Shown: positions 1 to 7,095, counted from the first letter of the stretch. The stretch is 14,388 nt of DNA from Clostridiales bacterium (GCA_021199135.1 JAJQIQ010000221.1:1-14388); one strand, 5' to 3'. A program made the numbers and translations. The notes: a model not told the origin generated them from the sequence alone.

Positions 1-1334
1 TTCTCCCTGATCGCGAGGAATTTTTCGATGACGCTCGCCATCGCGATCGACTCCTCCGCCGTAAACTTGAAGCTGCGGATAGCGCCGTTGTGGATGAGCG
101 AGACAAACTCGCTGAGCTCGTAGCGCAGGCCGTCGCCGAGGAATTTCGCGGAATAGGTCTCCTTTTTATTCGGGTCCTCGAAGCGCACCTCGAACGACTG
201 CGTGAGCCACCACGGGGACGGCGCGAGGATGTACCCTTGGGTCCCGGCAATCACGAGCTGCCCCTCGGATTTCACGCCGACTCCGGTCTTTGAGAGCGCC
301 ATGCCGTTCTCGAAGGAAAAATGCGCCTTCGTGTACATGTCGACGCCGTTTTTGTCCAGTACGCTGTCGAACTGCACCGACTTGTAATCTGTCCCCATGA
401 GCTTAAAAATCGGGAGCATCGTGTGGTTGCCGTACTCGAGGAAAGCCCCGCCAAACCTTATGTCATTTCTCTCCCGCCCTTTGACGTTCGTGATGCGCGT
501 GAAGCACGACTCGATGTCGCAGATCTCCCCTATCACGCCGCCTCTCGCCACGCCGATCATCTGCTTGAATCCCGGGCAATATGCGGTCTTCACCGCCTCG
601 AGGAGCAGGCAGTTTTTCTCCTCCGAAATGCGGTAGAGTTCCTCGGCGTACTCTTTTTTTAACGCCATCGGCTTCTCGCAGAGGACGTGTTTTCCCGCAA
701 GGAGCGCTTTTTTCGCATACTCATAGTGCGTCTGGTGCGGCGAAGCGACATAGACCGCGTCAATATTTTCTATGAATTTATCCCAGTCGTCGGTGTAGAG
801 GTCGAGGTCGAATTTTTTCCCGAATTTTTCCGCGCTTTCTATGTGCGGATTGTAGACGCCCGTCGTAATTATTCCGCTGACGTATTTCGCCTCCGGCACG
901 AAGCGCGTCGCGATCCTGCCCGTGCCCACGATCCCAAGGCGAAGTATCGAATATTTTTTGTCCCTGAGCAAGGTGCTCGAAATCTCCTTCGTCCGCTCCA
1001 GATAGACGACCTCGCAGAGCGATTTTAAATTGTCGAATTTGCCGACCCAGTCGCTCCCGACGGTAAAAATATCCACCCCGTATTTCTGGATGTCCTCGGC
1101 CTTCTGCCCCGCGTGGTCCTCGATGATGATCTGATCCGCGAAGCCGCTGTTTTTCACGTTCTCGATCCTGTCGAGCAGCGAGTCCACGACATTTAATTTG
1201 CCGCGCGACTCGTCGTACTGCTCCGTCGTTATCCCGACGATAAGATAATCCCCGAGCGCCTTGGCGCGCTTGAGCAGGTTGTAATGTCCCTCGTGAAACA
1301 GGTCGAACGTCCCGTATGTTATTACTTTTTTCAT
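1..1334 (-). CDS. Cytidylyltransferase / Gfo-Idh-MocA oxidoreductase fusion, 3' end cut off by the window
   Basis: The window shows 444 residues from the start and no stop, so the C-terminus is missing. Residues 1-125 are a TagD/GCT-type nucleotidyltransferase: the YGTFDLFHEGH block holds the HxGH signature (H14, H17), and RTKEISST (114-121) matches the second nucleotide-binding motif of glycerol-3-phosphate cytidylyltransferases. From about residue 131 a Gfo/Idh/MocA domain follows, with a Rossmann GTGRIA loop (137-142) and the family's EKP motif (220-222, K221 being the expected catalytic lysine). In such families the first domain activates an alcohol or polyol phosphate with CTP and the second performs NAD(P)-dependent redox on a sugar or polyol. 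By analogy with bifunctional CDP-ribitol synthases, the protein may reduce a keto-sugar phosphate and then activate it for surface-glycan synthesis. This is inference and the substrate cannot be read from sequence. The start is chosen because the domain begins directly with the nucleotidyltransferase strand and an AGGACGAGGAC purine tract precedes the ATG. Confidence 0.88.
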   Translation of the reverse strand, partial: MKKVITYGTFDLFHEGHYNLLKRAKALGDYLIVGITTEQYDESRGKLNVVDSLLDRIENVKNSGFADQIIIEDHAGQKAEDIQKYGVDIFTVGSDWVGKFDNLKSLCEVVYLERTKEISSTLLRDKKYSILRLGIVGTGRIATRFVPEAKYVSGIITTGVYNPHIESAEKFGKKFDLDLYTDDWDKFIENIDAVYVASPHQTHYEYAKKALLAGKHVLCEKPMALKKEYAEELYRISEEKNCLLLEAVKTAYCPGFKQMIGVARGGVIGEICDIESCFTRITNVKGRERNDIRFGGAFLEYGNHTMLPIFKLMGTDYKSVQFDSVLDKNGVDMYTKAHFSFENGMALSKTGVGVKSEGQLVIAGTQGYILAPSPWWLTQSFEVRFEDPNKKETYSAKFLGDGLRYELSEFVSLIHNGAIRSFKFTAEESIAMASVIEKFLAIRE

Positions 1335-1351
1335 TTCTTTGTCCTCGTCCT

Positions 1352-1380
1352 GGGTGCGCAAAAATATTTTTATGCCACCC
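1352..1380 (-). promoter_or_regulatory. Imperfect hairpin in the leader of the cytidylyltransferase fusion gene
   Basis: GGGTG and CACCC arms enclose GC/GC pairs and an AAAAATATTTTT core, giving a 29-base stem with small bulges. It ends a few bases before the purine-rich ribosome binding tract of the gene starting at 1334. It could be a leader structure, or part of a weak terminator for the copper ATPase gene just upstream. There is no clean run of T after the stem, so neither reading is firm. Confidence 0.3.
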
Positions 1381-1389
1381 TCAGCTTGC

Positions 1390-1407
1390 AGTTAGTCGCA
1401 CCTAACT
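1390..1407. promoter_or_regulatory. 18-bp interrupted palindrome, possible DtxR/MntR-type metal operator
   Basis: A perfect inverted repeat AGTTAG-N6-CTAACT abuts, and by one base overlaps, the stop codon of the copper ATPase gene. Arms of the GTTAG/CTAAC type recall the iron boxes of DtxR/IdeR-family repressors, whose consensus carries TTAG and CTAA half-sites. Position and spacing would suit control of the gene starting at 1334. Alternatively it is a relic of a metal-transport gene formerly located here, or a chance dyad. No regulator is encoded in the window. Confidence 0.3.
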
Positions 1408-1616
1408 CAATCTATCGCTTTTACGGTGTAATCCTTGTCCTCGACCGCCTTTTTCAGCATATCGTCCGTCACCGAATCGTCCATGGTCACGATCGCCGTG
1501 CCCGCCTCGTGGCTTACTACCGCCTCGCTCACGCCGTCAATCTCCTCGAGAGCCTTCTTGACCGTCGCCTCGCAGTGCGCGCACATCATCCCTTCGATCT
1601 GCATTGTTTTTTTCAT
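1407..1616 (-). CDS. Possible internal-start product: free CopZ-like copper chaperone (69 aa, in frame within copA)
   Basis: Met820 of the copper ATPase is preceded by a near-perfect Shine-Dalgarno, CGGAGG, with GGAGG ending 8 bases before the ATG. Starting there gives exactly one heavy-metal-associated domain, 69 residues long, the normal size of CopZ, with the metal-binding GMMCAHC motif at its residues 9-15. It therefore looks as if one gene can give both a fused pump and a free cytosolic Cu(I) chaperone. Escherichia coli copA also yields a short chaperone, CopA(Z), but by programmed frameshifting from the N-terminal domain. Alternatively the site is a fossil of a formerly separate copZ gene that lost copA's stop codon. 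Translation from this start is inferred, not shown. Confidence 0.5.
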   Translation of the reverse strand: MKKTMQIEGMMCAHCEATVKKALEEIDGVSEAVVSHEAGTAIVTMDDSVTDDMLKKAVEDKDYTVKAID

Positions 1617-4073
1617 CGTATTTTCCTCCGTTTCATTGTGATTTTTTTGCACATTAATATTATCGGCAATTATATTTTGAGAATTACTATTTTGCAAGAG
1701 CTGCGCCGATTTTTTCCTGCTCATTTTTCCCGGGCGGTCCAGCTTGAATAAATTGAGCCTGAGCGCGTTCATCACGACGCAGAAGCTCGAGAGGCTCATC
1801 GCCGCCGCGCCGAACATCGGGTTCAGCTTCCACCCGAATATAGGATACCACACTCCGGCCGCGAGCGGAATACCTATTATGTTGTAAAAGAACGCCCAGA
1901 ATAAGTTTTCGTGGATATTGCGGAGCGTCGCGCGGCTTAAGCGTATCGCGGCGGGCACGTCCGTGAGGCGGCTCTTTACGAGGACGACCGACGCGGCGTC
2001 TATCGCGACGTCTGTCCCCGCCCCGATCGCGATCCCCGTGTCGGCTGCCGTGAGCGCGGGCGCGTCGTTTATCCCGTCGCCGATCATCGCAACCTTAAGC
2101 TGATCTTTGCCACTGCCCTTCAGCTTTTGCACCGCACTAGCCTTGCCCTGCGGGAGGACTCCGGCGATGACCTCGTCCACGCCCGTCTGCGCACCGATCG
2201 CGTTCGCGGTCTGCGCGTTGTCGCCCGTCAGCATGACGACGCGGATCCCCATGCCGTGGAGCTCGCTGATCGCCTGTGGGCTCTCGGCGCGTATCGTGTC
2301 CGCCACAGCGATGATGCCGATGAGCTTCCCGTCCTGCGCAAACAAAAGCGGGGTCTTCCCCTCCTGCGAGAGCGCTTGCACCTGCTGCCGCTCTTTATCG
2401 GAAATTTCCGCCTCCTTTGAGACGAAACCAAGGCTCCCGCCCACGAGCCTTTTGCCGTCAAACTGCGCCGTGAGCCCGTTTCCTGGCAAGGCTTTAAAAT
2501 CTGAAATCTCATAAAATATCCCGACCGCATTTTTCGAATTTTCACTGCAGCACTGCTCTTTTACGTCCTCAGAATTTGCGGAATCGGGTTCGGCGAACCT
2601 CTCCCCGGCCTCGCTCATCACCGCCCGCGCGAGCGGGTGCTCGCTCCTGGACTCGAGCGAAGCCGCTATTTTAAGAAGCTTCTCCTCGGAGATGCCCGCC
2701 GACGGGAGCACGTCCGTGACCCTCGGCTCCCCCTCGGTGATCGTGCCGGTCTTGTCGAGGACGACGACCTGCGTCCTGCCCGCGTTCTCGAGCGCGGGCG
2801 CGTTCTTGAACAGGATCCCGTTCTTCGCGCCGAGCCCGTTTCCGACCATGATCGCGACCGGGGTCGCGAGCCCGAGCGCGCACGGGCAGCTGATGACGAG
2901 CACGGAGATTCCCCGCGCGAGCGCAAACCCGGCCTCCTGCCCGACGAGGAGCCACACAATGATCGTCACCGCCGCGACCGCGATCACCGCCGGGACGAAT
3001 ACCGCCGATACCCTGTCGGCAATTTTTGCGATCGGTGCCTTCGTCGCCGCCGCGTCGGAGACCATCTGGATTATCTGCGAGAGCGTCGTGTCCTTCCCGA
3101 CCCGCGTCGCCGTGCATTTCAAAAATCCCGACTGGTTCACCGTCGCCGCGCTGACCTTGTCGCCCTGCGCCTTGTCGACCGGGATGCTCTCGCCTGTGAG
3201 CGCGGACTCGTCCACCGCGCTGATTCCATCCGCGACTACGCCGTCGACCGGGATGTGCTCGCCCGGCCTCACGAGAAATATGTCGCCGACCGCGACCTCG
3301 TCGATTGAGACCTCGACCTCGTTGCCGCCGCGCAGCACCCTCGCGGTCTTCGGCGCGAGCCGCATCAGGCTTTTCAGCGCGTCGGTCGTCCGCCCCTTCG
3401 AGTACGACTCGAGCATCTTGCCGACCGTGATGAGCGTCAGTATCATCGCGGCGGACTCGAAGTAGAAATCGTGCATATATGACATCGCAAGGTCCGCGTC
3501 GCCGCGCATCTGCGCGTCCGTCATCGCAAGCAGCGCCCAGACGCTGTAAAGAAACGAAACCCCGGAGCCGAGCGCGACGAGAGTGTCCATGTTCGGCGAG
3601 CCGTGGAGCACGCTCTTCGTGCCGCTTATGAAAAATTTCTGGTTTATTACCATGACGATCGCCGCGAGCAGAAGCTCTATGATGCCGATCGCCACATGGT
3701 TTTCCGCAAGCCTCGCCGGTAGCGGCCAGCCCCACATCATGTGCCCCATCGAGACGTACATGAGCACTGCGAGGAACACGATCGAGGCGATGAGGCGGTT
3801 CCGCAGCACGGGGGTCTCGCGATCCTTTAAAGATTCCTCCTGTGCGCTGTATACCCCGGCTTTTTCTTCCGCGCCGCCCTTTACGGACGCGCCGTAGCCC
3901 GCTGCCTCGACCGCCGCTATTATCGCCGCCGTATCCGCCGTGCCCTCCACGCCCATCGAGTTCGTGAGGAGGCTGACGGAGCAGGACGAGACGCCGTCCA
4001 CCTTCGAGACGGCCTTCTCCACGTGCGTGGCGCACGCCGCGCACGACATTCCCGCGATGTCAAATTGGGTCAT
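1407..4073 (-). CDS. copA: Copper-exporting P1B-type ATPase with fused C-terminal CopZ-like domain
   Basis: This 888-residue membrane pump exports Cu(I) using ATP. Domains in order: N-terminal heavy-metal domain with GMSCAAC (C11, C14); transmembrane pairs from about 95 to 220; actuator TGES (293-296); CPC ion-site motif (396-398) in a membrane helix; phosphorylated D440 in DKTGT; N-domain SEHP (478-481); P-domain hinge GDGIND (665-670); YN (730-731) and MSLSS (759-763), which complete the Cu(I) site typical of CopA. A Ser/Asn/Lys-rich linker (about 784-819) then joins a second heavy-metal domain with GMMCAHC (C831, C834). The usual CopA of Firmicutes is roughly 740-800 residues, so the excess is this C-terminal chaperone-like domain. 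The start follows a GAGGAGG Shine-Dalgarno. An unusual CC-containing stretch (502-515) sits in the N-domain. No CopY or CsoR site was recognised upstream; the upstream gap is repeat-filled. Confidence 0.96.
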   Translation of the reverse strand: MTQFDIAGMSCAACATHVEKAVSKVDGVSSCSVSLLTNSMGVEGTADTAAIIAAVEAAGYGASVKGGAEEKAGVYSAQEESLKDRETPVLRNRLIASIVFLAVLMYVSMGHMMWGWPLPARLAENHVAIGIIELLLAAIVMVINQKFFISGTKSVLHGSPNMDTLVALGSGVSFLYSVWALLAMTDAQMRGDADLAMSYMHDFYFESAAMILTLITVGKMLESYSKGRTTDALKSLMRLAPKTARVLRGGNEVEVSIDEVAVGDIFLVRPGEHIPVDGVVADGISAVDESALTGESIPVDKAQGDKVSAATVNQSGFLKCTATRVGKDTTLSQIIQMVSDAAATKAPIAKIADRVSAVFVPAVIAVAAVTIIVWLLVGQEAGFALARGISVLVISCPCALGLATPVAIMVGNGLGAKNGILFKNAPALENAGRTQVVVLDKTGTITEGEPRVTDVLPSAGISEEKLLKIAASLESRSEHPLARAVMSEAGERFAEPDSANSEDVKEQCCSENSKNAVGIFYEISDFKALPGNGLTAQFDGKRLVGGSLGFVSKEAEISDKERQQVQALSQEGKTPLLFAQDGKLIGIIAVADTIRAESPQAISELHGMGIRVVMLTGDNAQTANAIGAQTGVDEVIAGVLPQGKASAVQKLKGSGKDQLKVAMIGDGINDAPALTAADTGIAIGAGTDVAIDAASVVLVKSRLTDVPAAIRLSRATLRNIHENLFWAFFYNIIGIPLAAGVWYPIFGWKLNPMFGAAAMSLSSFCVVMNALRLNLFKLDRPGKMSRKKSAQLLQNSNSQNIIADNINVQKNHNETEENTMKKTMQIEGMMCAHCEATVKKALEEIDGVSEAVVSHEAGTAIVTMDDSVTDDMLKKAVEDKDYTVKAID
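1625..1629 (-). promoter_or_regulatory. Internal Shine-Dalgarno inside copA
   Basis: GGAGG on the minus strand, 8 bases upstream of an in-frame ATG at 1616, lies inside the Asn-rich linker codons of the copper ATPase. Spacing and sequence are as good as those of true starts in the window, such as the aminotransferase gene. Confidence 0.6.
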
Positions 4074-4097
4074 GGGAGCACCTCCTCTCGTTGCGCC

Positions 4098-4119
4098 CGC
4101 TCGAAGGTCTCACAAGGGG
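4098..4119. repeat. Direct repeat copy 1 (22 bp)
   Basis: The copy matches 4149-4170 at 20 of 22 positions, with consensus CGCTCGAAGG-Y-CTCA-Y-AAGGGG. The copies are offset by 51 bp and lie just upstream of copA. On the minus strand each is preceded by a GC-rich GGGCCCC tract. Confidence 0.75.
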
Positions 4120-4148
4120 CCCGCCCCAACCGCCGCCGATAAACCAGC

Positions 4149-4170
4149 CGCTCGAAGGCCTCATAAGGGG
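4149..4170. repeat. Direct repeat copy 2 (22 bp)
   Basis: Partner of 4098-4119. The two differences are both pyrimidine swaps, so the copies look like a diverged duplication rather than chance similarity. Confidence 0.75.
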
Positions 4171-4204
4171 GCCCCGCTTGAGCCGCACGCGTTTCGGCGA
4201 AATT

Positions 4205-4227
4205 ATTTGCGCAAAAGCGGCGCAAAT
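4205..4227. repeat. Stem-loop, 8-bp perfect stem
   Basis: ATTTGCGC and GCGCAAAT flank a 7-base loop. It lacks a following T-run on the minus strand, so it does not look like an intrinsic terminator for the aminotransferase gene. A second small dyad, TTGTCG-C-CGACAA, follows at 4231-4243. Confidence 0.55.
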
Positions 4228-4248
4228 AGATTGTCGCCGACAACGGTC

Positions 4249-4281
4249 GGCTCGCTCCCCCTTCCCGAGGTTGTGAGCGGC
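4249..4281. repeat. Second direct repeat family, copy 1 (33 bp)
   Basis: It begins GGCTCGCTCCCCCT, identical to 4382-4395, and ends with a shared TGAGCGG block. Agreement with 4382-4414 is 26 of 33 positions, at an offset of 133 bp. The two copies bracket the large inverted-repeat structure at 4312-4366. Confidence 0.65.
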
Positions 4282-4295
4282 TGGTGTGAACGTGC

Positions 4296-4310
4296 TCGAG
4301 CTACGCTCGA
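4296..4310. repeat. Short hairpin TCGAGC-TAC-GCTCGA
   Basis: A perfect 6-bp stem with a TAC loop. A sister hairpin, GGTGC-GTA-GCACC, lies at 4363-4375; the two loops (TAC and GTA) are reverse complements. Together they flank the larger stem at 4312-4366. Confidence 0.55.
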
Positions 4311-4311
4311 C

Positions 4312-4366
4312 CACCAACGCACGGTCCATTCCGAAAGCGCTGACGCGCTTGGGACCGGTGCTGGTG
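4312..4366. repeat. Long imperfect inverted repeat (about 55 bp)
   Basis: Nested pairing is visible: CACCA with TGGTG, GCAC with GTGC, GGTCC with GGACC, and an inner AAGCGC-TGAC-GCGCTT hairpin. Small bulges separate the segments. The structure is typical of mobile intergenic hairpin elements. Whether it acts in RNA, for example mRNA stability downstream of the aminotransferase gene, is unknown. Confidence 0.6.
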
Positions 4367-4381
4367 CGTAGCACCTCCACT

Positions 4382-4414
4382 GGCTCGCTCCCCCTGCCAA
4401 ATATTTTGAGCGGG
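4382..4414. repeat. Second direct repeat family, copy 2 (33 bp)
   Basis: Partner of 4249-4281. The shared GGCTCGCTCCCCCT start is exact, the centre diverges into an AT-rich patch, and TGAGCGG is again shared at the end. Confidence 0.65.
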
Positions 4415-4481
4415 CGCATGTGCTATGCCTGACAGCTGTTCCATCACCGTTTGAACGCGAGAATGGAGCGGGCTATTGGGT

Positions 4482-5672
4482 TTATTGGTAGCTACTCCAC
4501 AGGCGATGGAAGGCCGGGAGGGAGCGCGAGATCATGTCGGTGTCGACGCAGTAGGAGATGCGGACGTAGCCGGGGCAGCCGAAGCCGGTGCCGGAGACGA
4601 TGAGCAGGTCCTCGCCCTTCGCCCGCTCGCAGAACGCGTCCGCGTCCGGCTCAAGCGACTGCACGAATAAATAGAACGCGCCCTGCGGCAGGAAGCAGTG
4701 GTAGCCGATATCGGTGAGGCCGCCGTAGAGCAGGTCGCGGTTTTTCTTGTACTCCGCGACGTCGCCCGTCTGCCCCATGCAATAGGGCAGGATTTTCTGG
4801 AACATGCTCGGCGCGCAGACGTAGCCGAGCGCGCGCCCCGCCCCCGCGACCGCCGCGAACACCGCCTCGTGCTCCGCCGCCTCGTCCGGCACGAGCACAT
4901 AGCCTATCCTCTCGCCCGGGAGCGAGAGCGACTTGCTGTACGAATAGCAGACCAGGGTGTCGTCGTAGAATTTCGGCACGAACGGCACCTCGGCCCCGTC
5001 GTAGACAATCTCGCGGTAGGGCTCGTCCGCGATGATGAATATCTTCGTCCCGAATTCCTGCTCCTTCTTGCGCAGCAGATCGGCGAGGGACTGGATGGTC
5101 TCCCTCGAGTACACCGCGCCGGAGGGGTTGTTCGGGGAATTTATGATGACGCCCTTCGTGTGCGCGTTGACAAGCCCCGCGAGTGCTTCCATGTCGATCT
5201 GGAAATTCTCCGTATCAGGCGGCACGACCACGAACTTCGCTCCCGCCGCCTCGACGAAGACCTGGTACTCCGGGAAATACGGCGCGATCGTGACAAACTC
5301 ATCCTCCGGCGAGGTCGTCAGCGCCTTGAAGCAAATCGAGAGCGAGGCCGCCGCGCCCATCGTCATGTAGAAATTCTCCTTCGCGTAGTTCGTGCCGTGC
5401 GTCCTGTTCAGATAGTCCGCGATCGCCTGCCGCGTCCCGTCGTCGCCCTGCGCCGAGGTGTAGCCGTGCAGCGTCACCGAGTCGAGCTCCTCCGTAAGCC
5501 TCCTTATGGTCTCGTTCACGACCGGCGGCGCGGGGACCGTCGGGTTGCCGAGCGAGAAGTCGTAGACGTTTTCCGCGCCGACCTTGGCCGCCCGCATCTT
5601 CCCGTACTCGAACAGCTCCCTTATCGCGGACCGCTGGCTGCCGAGGCCGTACATTTTCTCTGAAACAATCAT
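4482..5672 (-). CDS. Pyridoxal phosphate-dependent aminotransferase, class I/II (AspC/PatA-like)
   Basis: A 396-residue fold-type I aminotransferase of normal length. It transfers an amino group between an amino acid, probably aspartate or another common one, and a 2-oxo acid in the cytosol. Visible landmarks are SLGNPTVPAPP (40-50) near the N-terminus, SPNNPSG (179-185) with the cofactor-binding Asn, ADEPY (215-219) whose Asp contacts the pyridine nitrogen, the SYSKS motif with Schiff-base K247 followed by the GER phosphate-binding Arg255, and a C-terminal GYVRISYC containing the expected carboxylate-binding Arg. The substrate cannot be decided from these motifs. The start is fixed by a CGGAGG Shine-Dalgarno 10 bases upstream and the family-like beginning. 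The gene has its own promoter and looks monocistronic. The repeat-filled gap lies downstream. Confidence 0.93.
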   Translation of the reverse strand: MIVSEKMYGLGSQRSAIRELFEYGKMRAAKVGAENVYDFSLGNPTVPAPPVVNETIRRLTEELDSVTLHGYTSAQGDDGTRQAIADYLNRTHGTNYAKENFYMTMGAAASLSICFKALTTSPEDEFVTIAPYFPEYQVFVEAAGAKFVVVPPDTENFQIDMEALAGLVNAHTKGVIINSPNNPSGAVYSRETIQSLADLLRKKEQEFGTKIFIIADEPYREIVYDGAEVPFVPKFYDDTLVCYSYSKSLSLPGERIGYVLVPDEAAEHEAVFAAVAGAGRALGYVCAPSMFQKILPYCMGQTGDVAEYKKNRDLLYGGLTDIGYHCFLPQGAFYLFVQSLEPDADAFCERAKGEDLLIVSGTGFGCPGYVRISYCVDTDMISRSLPAFHRLWSSYQ

Positions 5673-5706
5673 GATTTCAATCCTCCGTGTTAATTCCTAC
5701 TTAAAT

Positions 5707-5735
5707 ACTATATATTATCGAAGCGGGGCTGTCAA
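5707..5735 (-). promoter_or_regulatory. Sigma-70/SigA-type promoter of the aminotransferase gene
   Basis: On the minus strand TTGACA (5735-5730) and TATAGT (5712-5707) are separated by exactly 17 bases, which is close to consensus. Transcription would begin near 5700, leaving a leader of roughly 28 bases that contains the Shine-Dalgarno. It lies just below the stop codon of the DUF4143 gene. Confidence 0.8.
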
Positions 5736-5744
5736 TTGTGCAAA

Positions 5745-6998
5745 TCACAGGTCGAGGCTGTGCGGGTTTAGCAGGAAATCCATGATTCCCATCACGACGA
5801 TGCCCTCCTCGTTGCGCCAGAGCTTGATGTCGTCCCTCACGACGATTATTTTCTTGAATGAATCGCCGATGTGAACCAGCGAATTCTGCTCCTGCTGCAT
5901 CTTTGCCTGATCCGGTATTGCAAACGCAGACTGAATGTAATAGCGCCTGCTCCCCATGTTGCAAACAAAGTCGACCTCGAGCCGCTTGCGCTCGGACTTC
6001 CCGTCCTCACCGCGCCCCGATATCTCCACCACGCCGACATCCACATTGAAACCCCGAACCAGAAGCTCATTGTAGATGATGTTTTCCATGATGTGGTTTT
6101 CTTCCTGCTGCCGGAAGTTCAGTTGCGCGTTTCGCAGGCCGACGTCGGTGAAATAATATTTAAATGGCGAGGCAATGTATTTTCTGCCCTTGATGTCGTA
6201 CCGCTGGGCCTTGCTTATGAAAAAAGCGTCCTGCAGATAATTTATATAAGAGGCAACCGTCTTGTCCGTGGTCGGCATCCCATTGCTGATGAAAGTGTTC
6301 GCCAACTTGGTGGGATTTGTCAGCGAGCCGACCGCCGAGGCCAGGATGTTGACCAGCGCCGCCATCACATTGTCCCCGCGCAGGTTGTTCCGCTCCTCGA
6401 TGTCCTTGAAATAAACCTCCTCGCAGAGCCCGGTCAGGTATGCGGACTTCTGCTCGTCTCTCTTTAAGCTGAGTATCATGGGTAGCCCGCCGTAGGTGTA
6501 GTAGTCCTTCCACGCCGCATATATGTCCCTGGGGTATGCGTTTGCATACTCGGCAAACGACAGCGGATAGACCCGCACCTCGTCCCCGCGCCCGCGAAAC
6601 TCCGTCAGCACGTCGGAGGACAAAAATTTCGAGTTGCTGCCAGTGACATAGATGTCCACGTTCACGCGACGGTTCAGCCCGTTTAGCACCGACTCAAACC
6701 CCTCGCAAAGCTGCACCTCGTCCAGGAAAACATACCACACGCCGTCATCGGTCACACGCTCCTTGACATAGGCGCTTAATTTTTTCCTGTCCCGCAGCTC
6801 CTCAAAATCATCGTCGTCCAGGGGAATCTGGATGATTCTCGAGGGGTCGATGCCGGACTGCAGGAGATATTCATAATACAGGTTGAACAGCAGGTACGAC
6901 TTGCCACACCTGCGGATGCCGGTGACGACCTTGATCATCCCGTTCTCACGCCGCTCAATCAGCCTATTCAGGTATAAATCGCGTTTGATCGACTCCAT
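5745..6998 (-). CDS. AAA-family ATPase with DUF4143 C-terminal domain
   Basis: A 417-residue protein of the AAA_14/DUF4143 type, common in multiple copies in anaerobes and of unknown function. Walker A is GIRRCGKS (27-34), Walker B is YVFLDE (89-94), and a sensor-like TGSNS lies at 119-123. The second half (about 190-417) is DUF4143, a winged-helix region followed by a PD-(D/E)XK-like segment. Its EVDF (341-344) is present, but the usual downstream ExK position reads YIQS (354-357), so nuclease activity is uncertain. Base composition is visibly lower in GC than in its neighbours, and it has its own near-consensus promoter and flanking 44-bp repeats. These points suggest horizontal acquisition. 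An AAGGAGG Shine-Dalgarno sits just before the start. A nucleoside-triphosphate switch in transport, defence or toxin-like roles are all possible; none is supported specifically. Confidence 0.9.
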   Translation of the reverse strand: MESIKRDLYLNRLIERRENGMIKVVTGIRRCGKSYLLFNLYYEYLLQSGIDPSRIIQIPLDDDDFEELRDRKKLSAYVKERVTDDGVWYVFLDEVQLCEGFESVLNGLNRRVNVDIYVTGSNSKFLSSDVLTEFRGRGDEVRVYPLSFAEYANAYPRDIYAAWKDYYTYGGLPMILSLKRDEQKSAYLTGLCEEVYFKDIEERNNLRGDNVMAALVNILASAVGSLTNPTKLANTFISNGMPTTDKTVASYINYLQDAFFISKAQRYDIKGRKYIASPFKYYFTDVGLRNAQLNFRQQEENHIMENIIYNELLVRGFNVDVGVVEISGRGEDGKSERKRLEVDFVCNMGSRRYYIQSAFAIPDQAKMQQEQNSLVHIGDSFKKIIVVRDDIKLWRNEEGIVVMGIMDFLLNPHSLDL

Positions 6999-7007
6999 GC
7001 GGGCCTC

Positions 7008-7051
7008 CTTACTCCGAGAAATTGCATATTGTTACGTTTTCCCGTAGTGAG
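7008..7051. repeat. 44-bp imperfect palindromic repeat, copy A, in the DUF4143 gene leader
   Basis: It matches 7096-7139 at 35 of 44 positions. Its ends (CTTACTCCG and CGTAGTGAG) are partly inverted, and they differ from copy B in ways that mostly keep pairing. It fills the transcribed leader from just below the -10 box to the AAGGAGG ribosome binding site, so folding could affect translation start. Confidence 0.65.
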
Positions 7052-7081
7052 ATTATAACATGAGTGTCGCAGATAAGTCAA
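7052..7081 (-). promoter_or_regulatory. Strong promoter of the DUF4143 ATPase gene
   Basis: On the minus strand TTGACT (7081-7076) and a perfect TATAAT (7057-7052) are separated by 18 bases. Start of transcription near 7045 gives a leader of about 47 bases. It lies exactly between the two 44-bp repeats. Confidence 0.82.
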
Positions 7082-7095
7082 TCCCAGGCGTAACA

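Larger units (their letters stand above)
4074..4481. other. 408-bp non-coding gap packed with direct repeats and hairpins
   Basis: No convincing gene lies between the aminotransferase stop and the copper ATPase start. Short open frames here (one minus-strand frame covers 4419-4060) encode low-complexity Arg/Ser/Pro-rich text and simply reflect the repeats. The gap holds two direct-repeat pairs and at least four stem-loops, listed separately. No clear sigma-70 promoter for copA was found in it. It looks like an intergenic repetitive element of REP/MITE type, which is inference because only one locus is visible. Confidence 0.6.

Noticed and set aside
687-1028. Plus-strand open frames opposite the cytidylyltransferase-oxidoreductase gene
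   Set aside because: They are shadows of a clear minus-strand fusion protein, and their products show no recognisable domain.
2671-4044. Long minus-strand frame of 457 codons inside copA
   Set aside because: It is an Arg/Gly-rich shadow frame of a GC-rich gene; the real frame has all P-type ATPase motifs.
4096-4177. CRISPR array from the spaced 22-bp repeats
   Set aside because: Only two diverged copies with one spacer, no further units, and no cas genes in the window.
4205-4227. Intrinsic terminator for the aminotransferase gene
   Set aside because: The stem is good but lies more than 250 bases beyond the stop and is not followed by a T-run on the transcribed strand.
4060-4419. Minus-strand open frame of 119 codons in the repeat-filled gap
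   Set aside because: It is low complexity, repeats RPSSG-like text because of the DNA repeats, and overlaps the copA start. No family is recognisable.
5730-5750. CRP-like TGTG-N5-CACA site near the aminotransferase promoter
   Set aside because: The half-sites are short, the spacing does not match CRP, and part lies in the end of the DUF4143 coding region.
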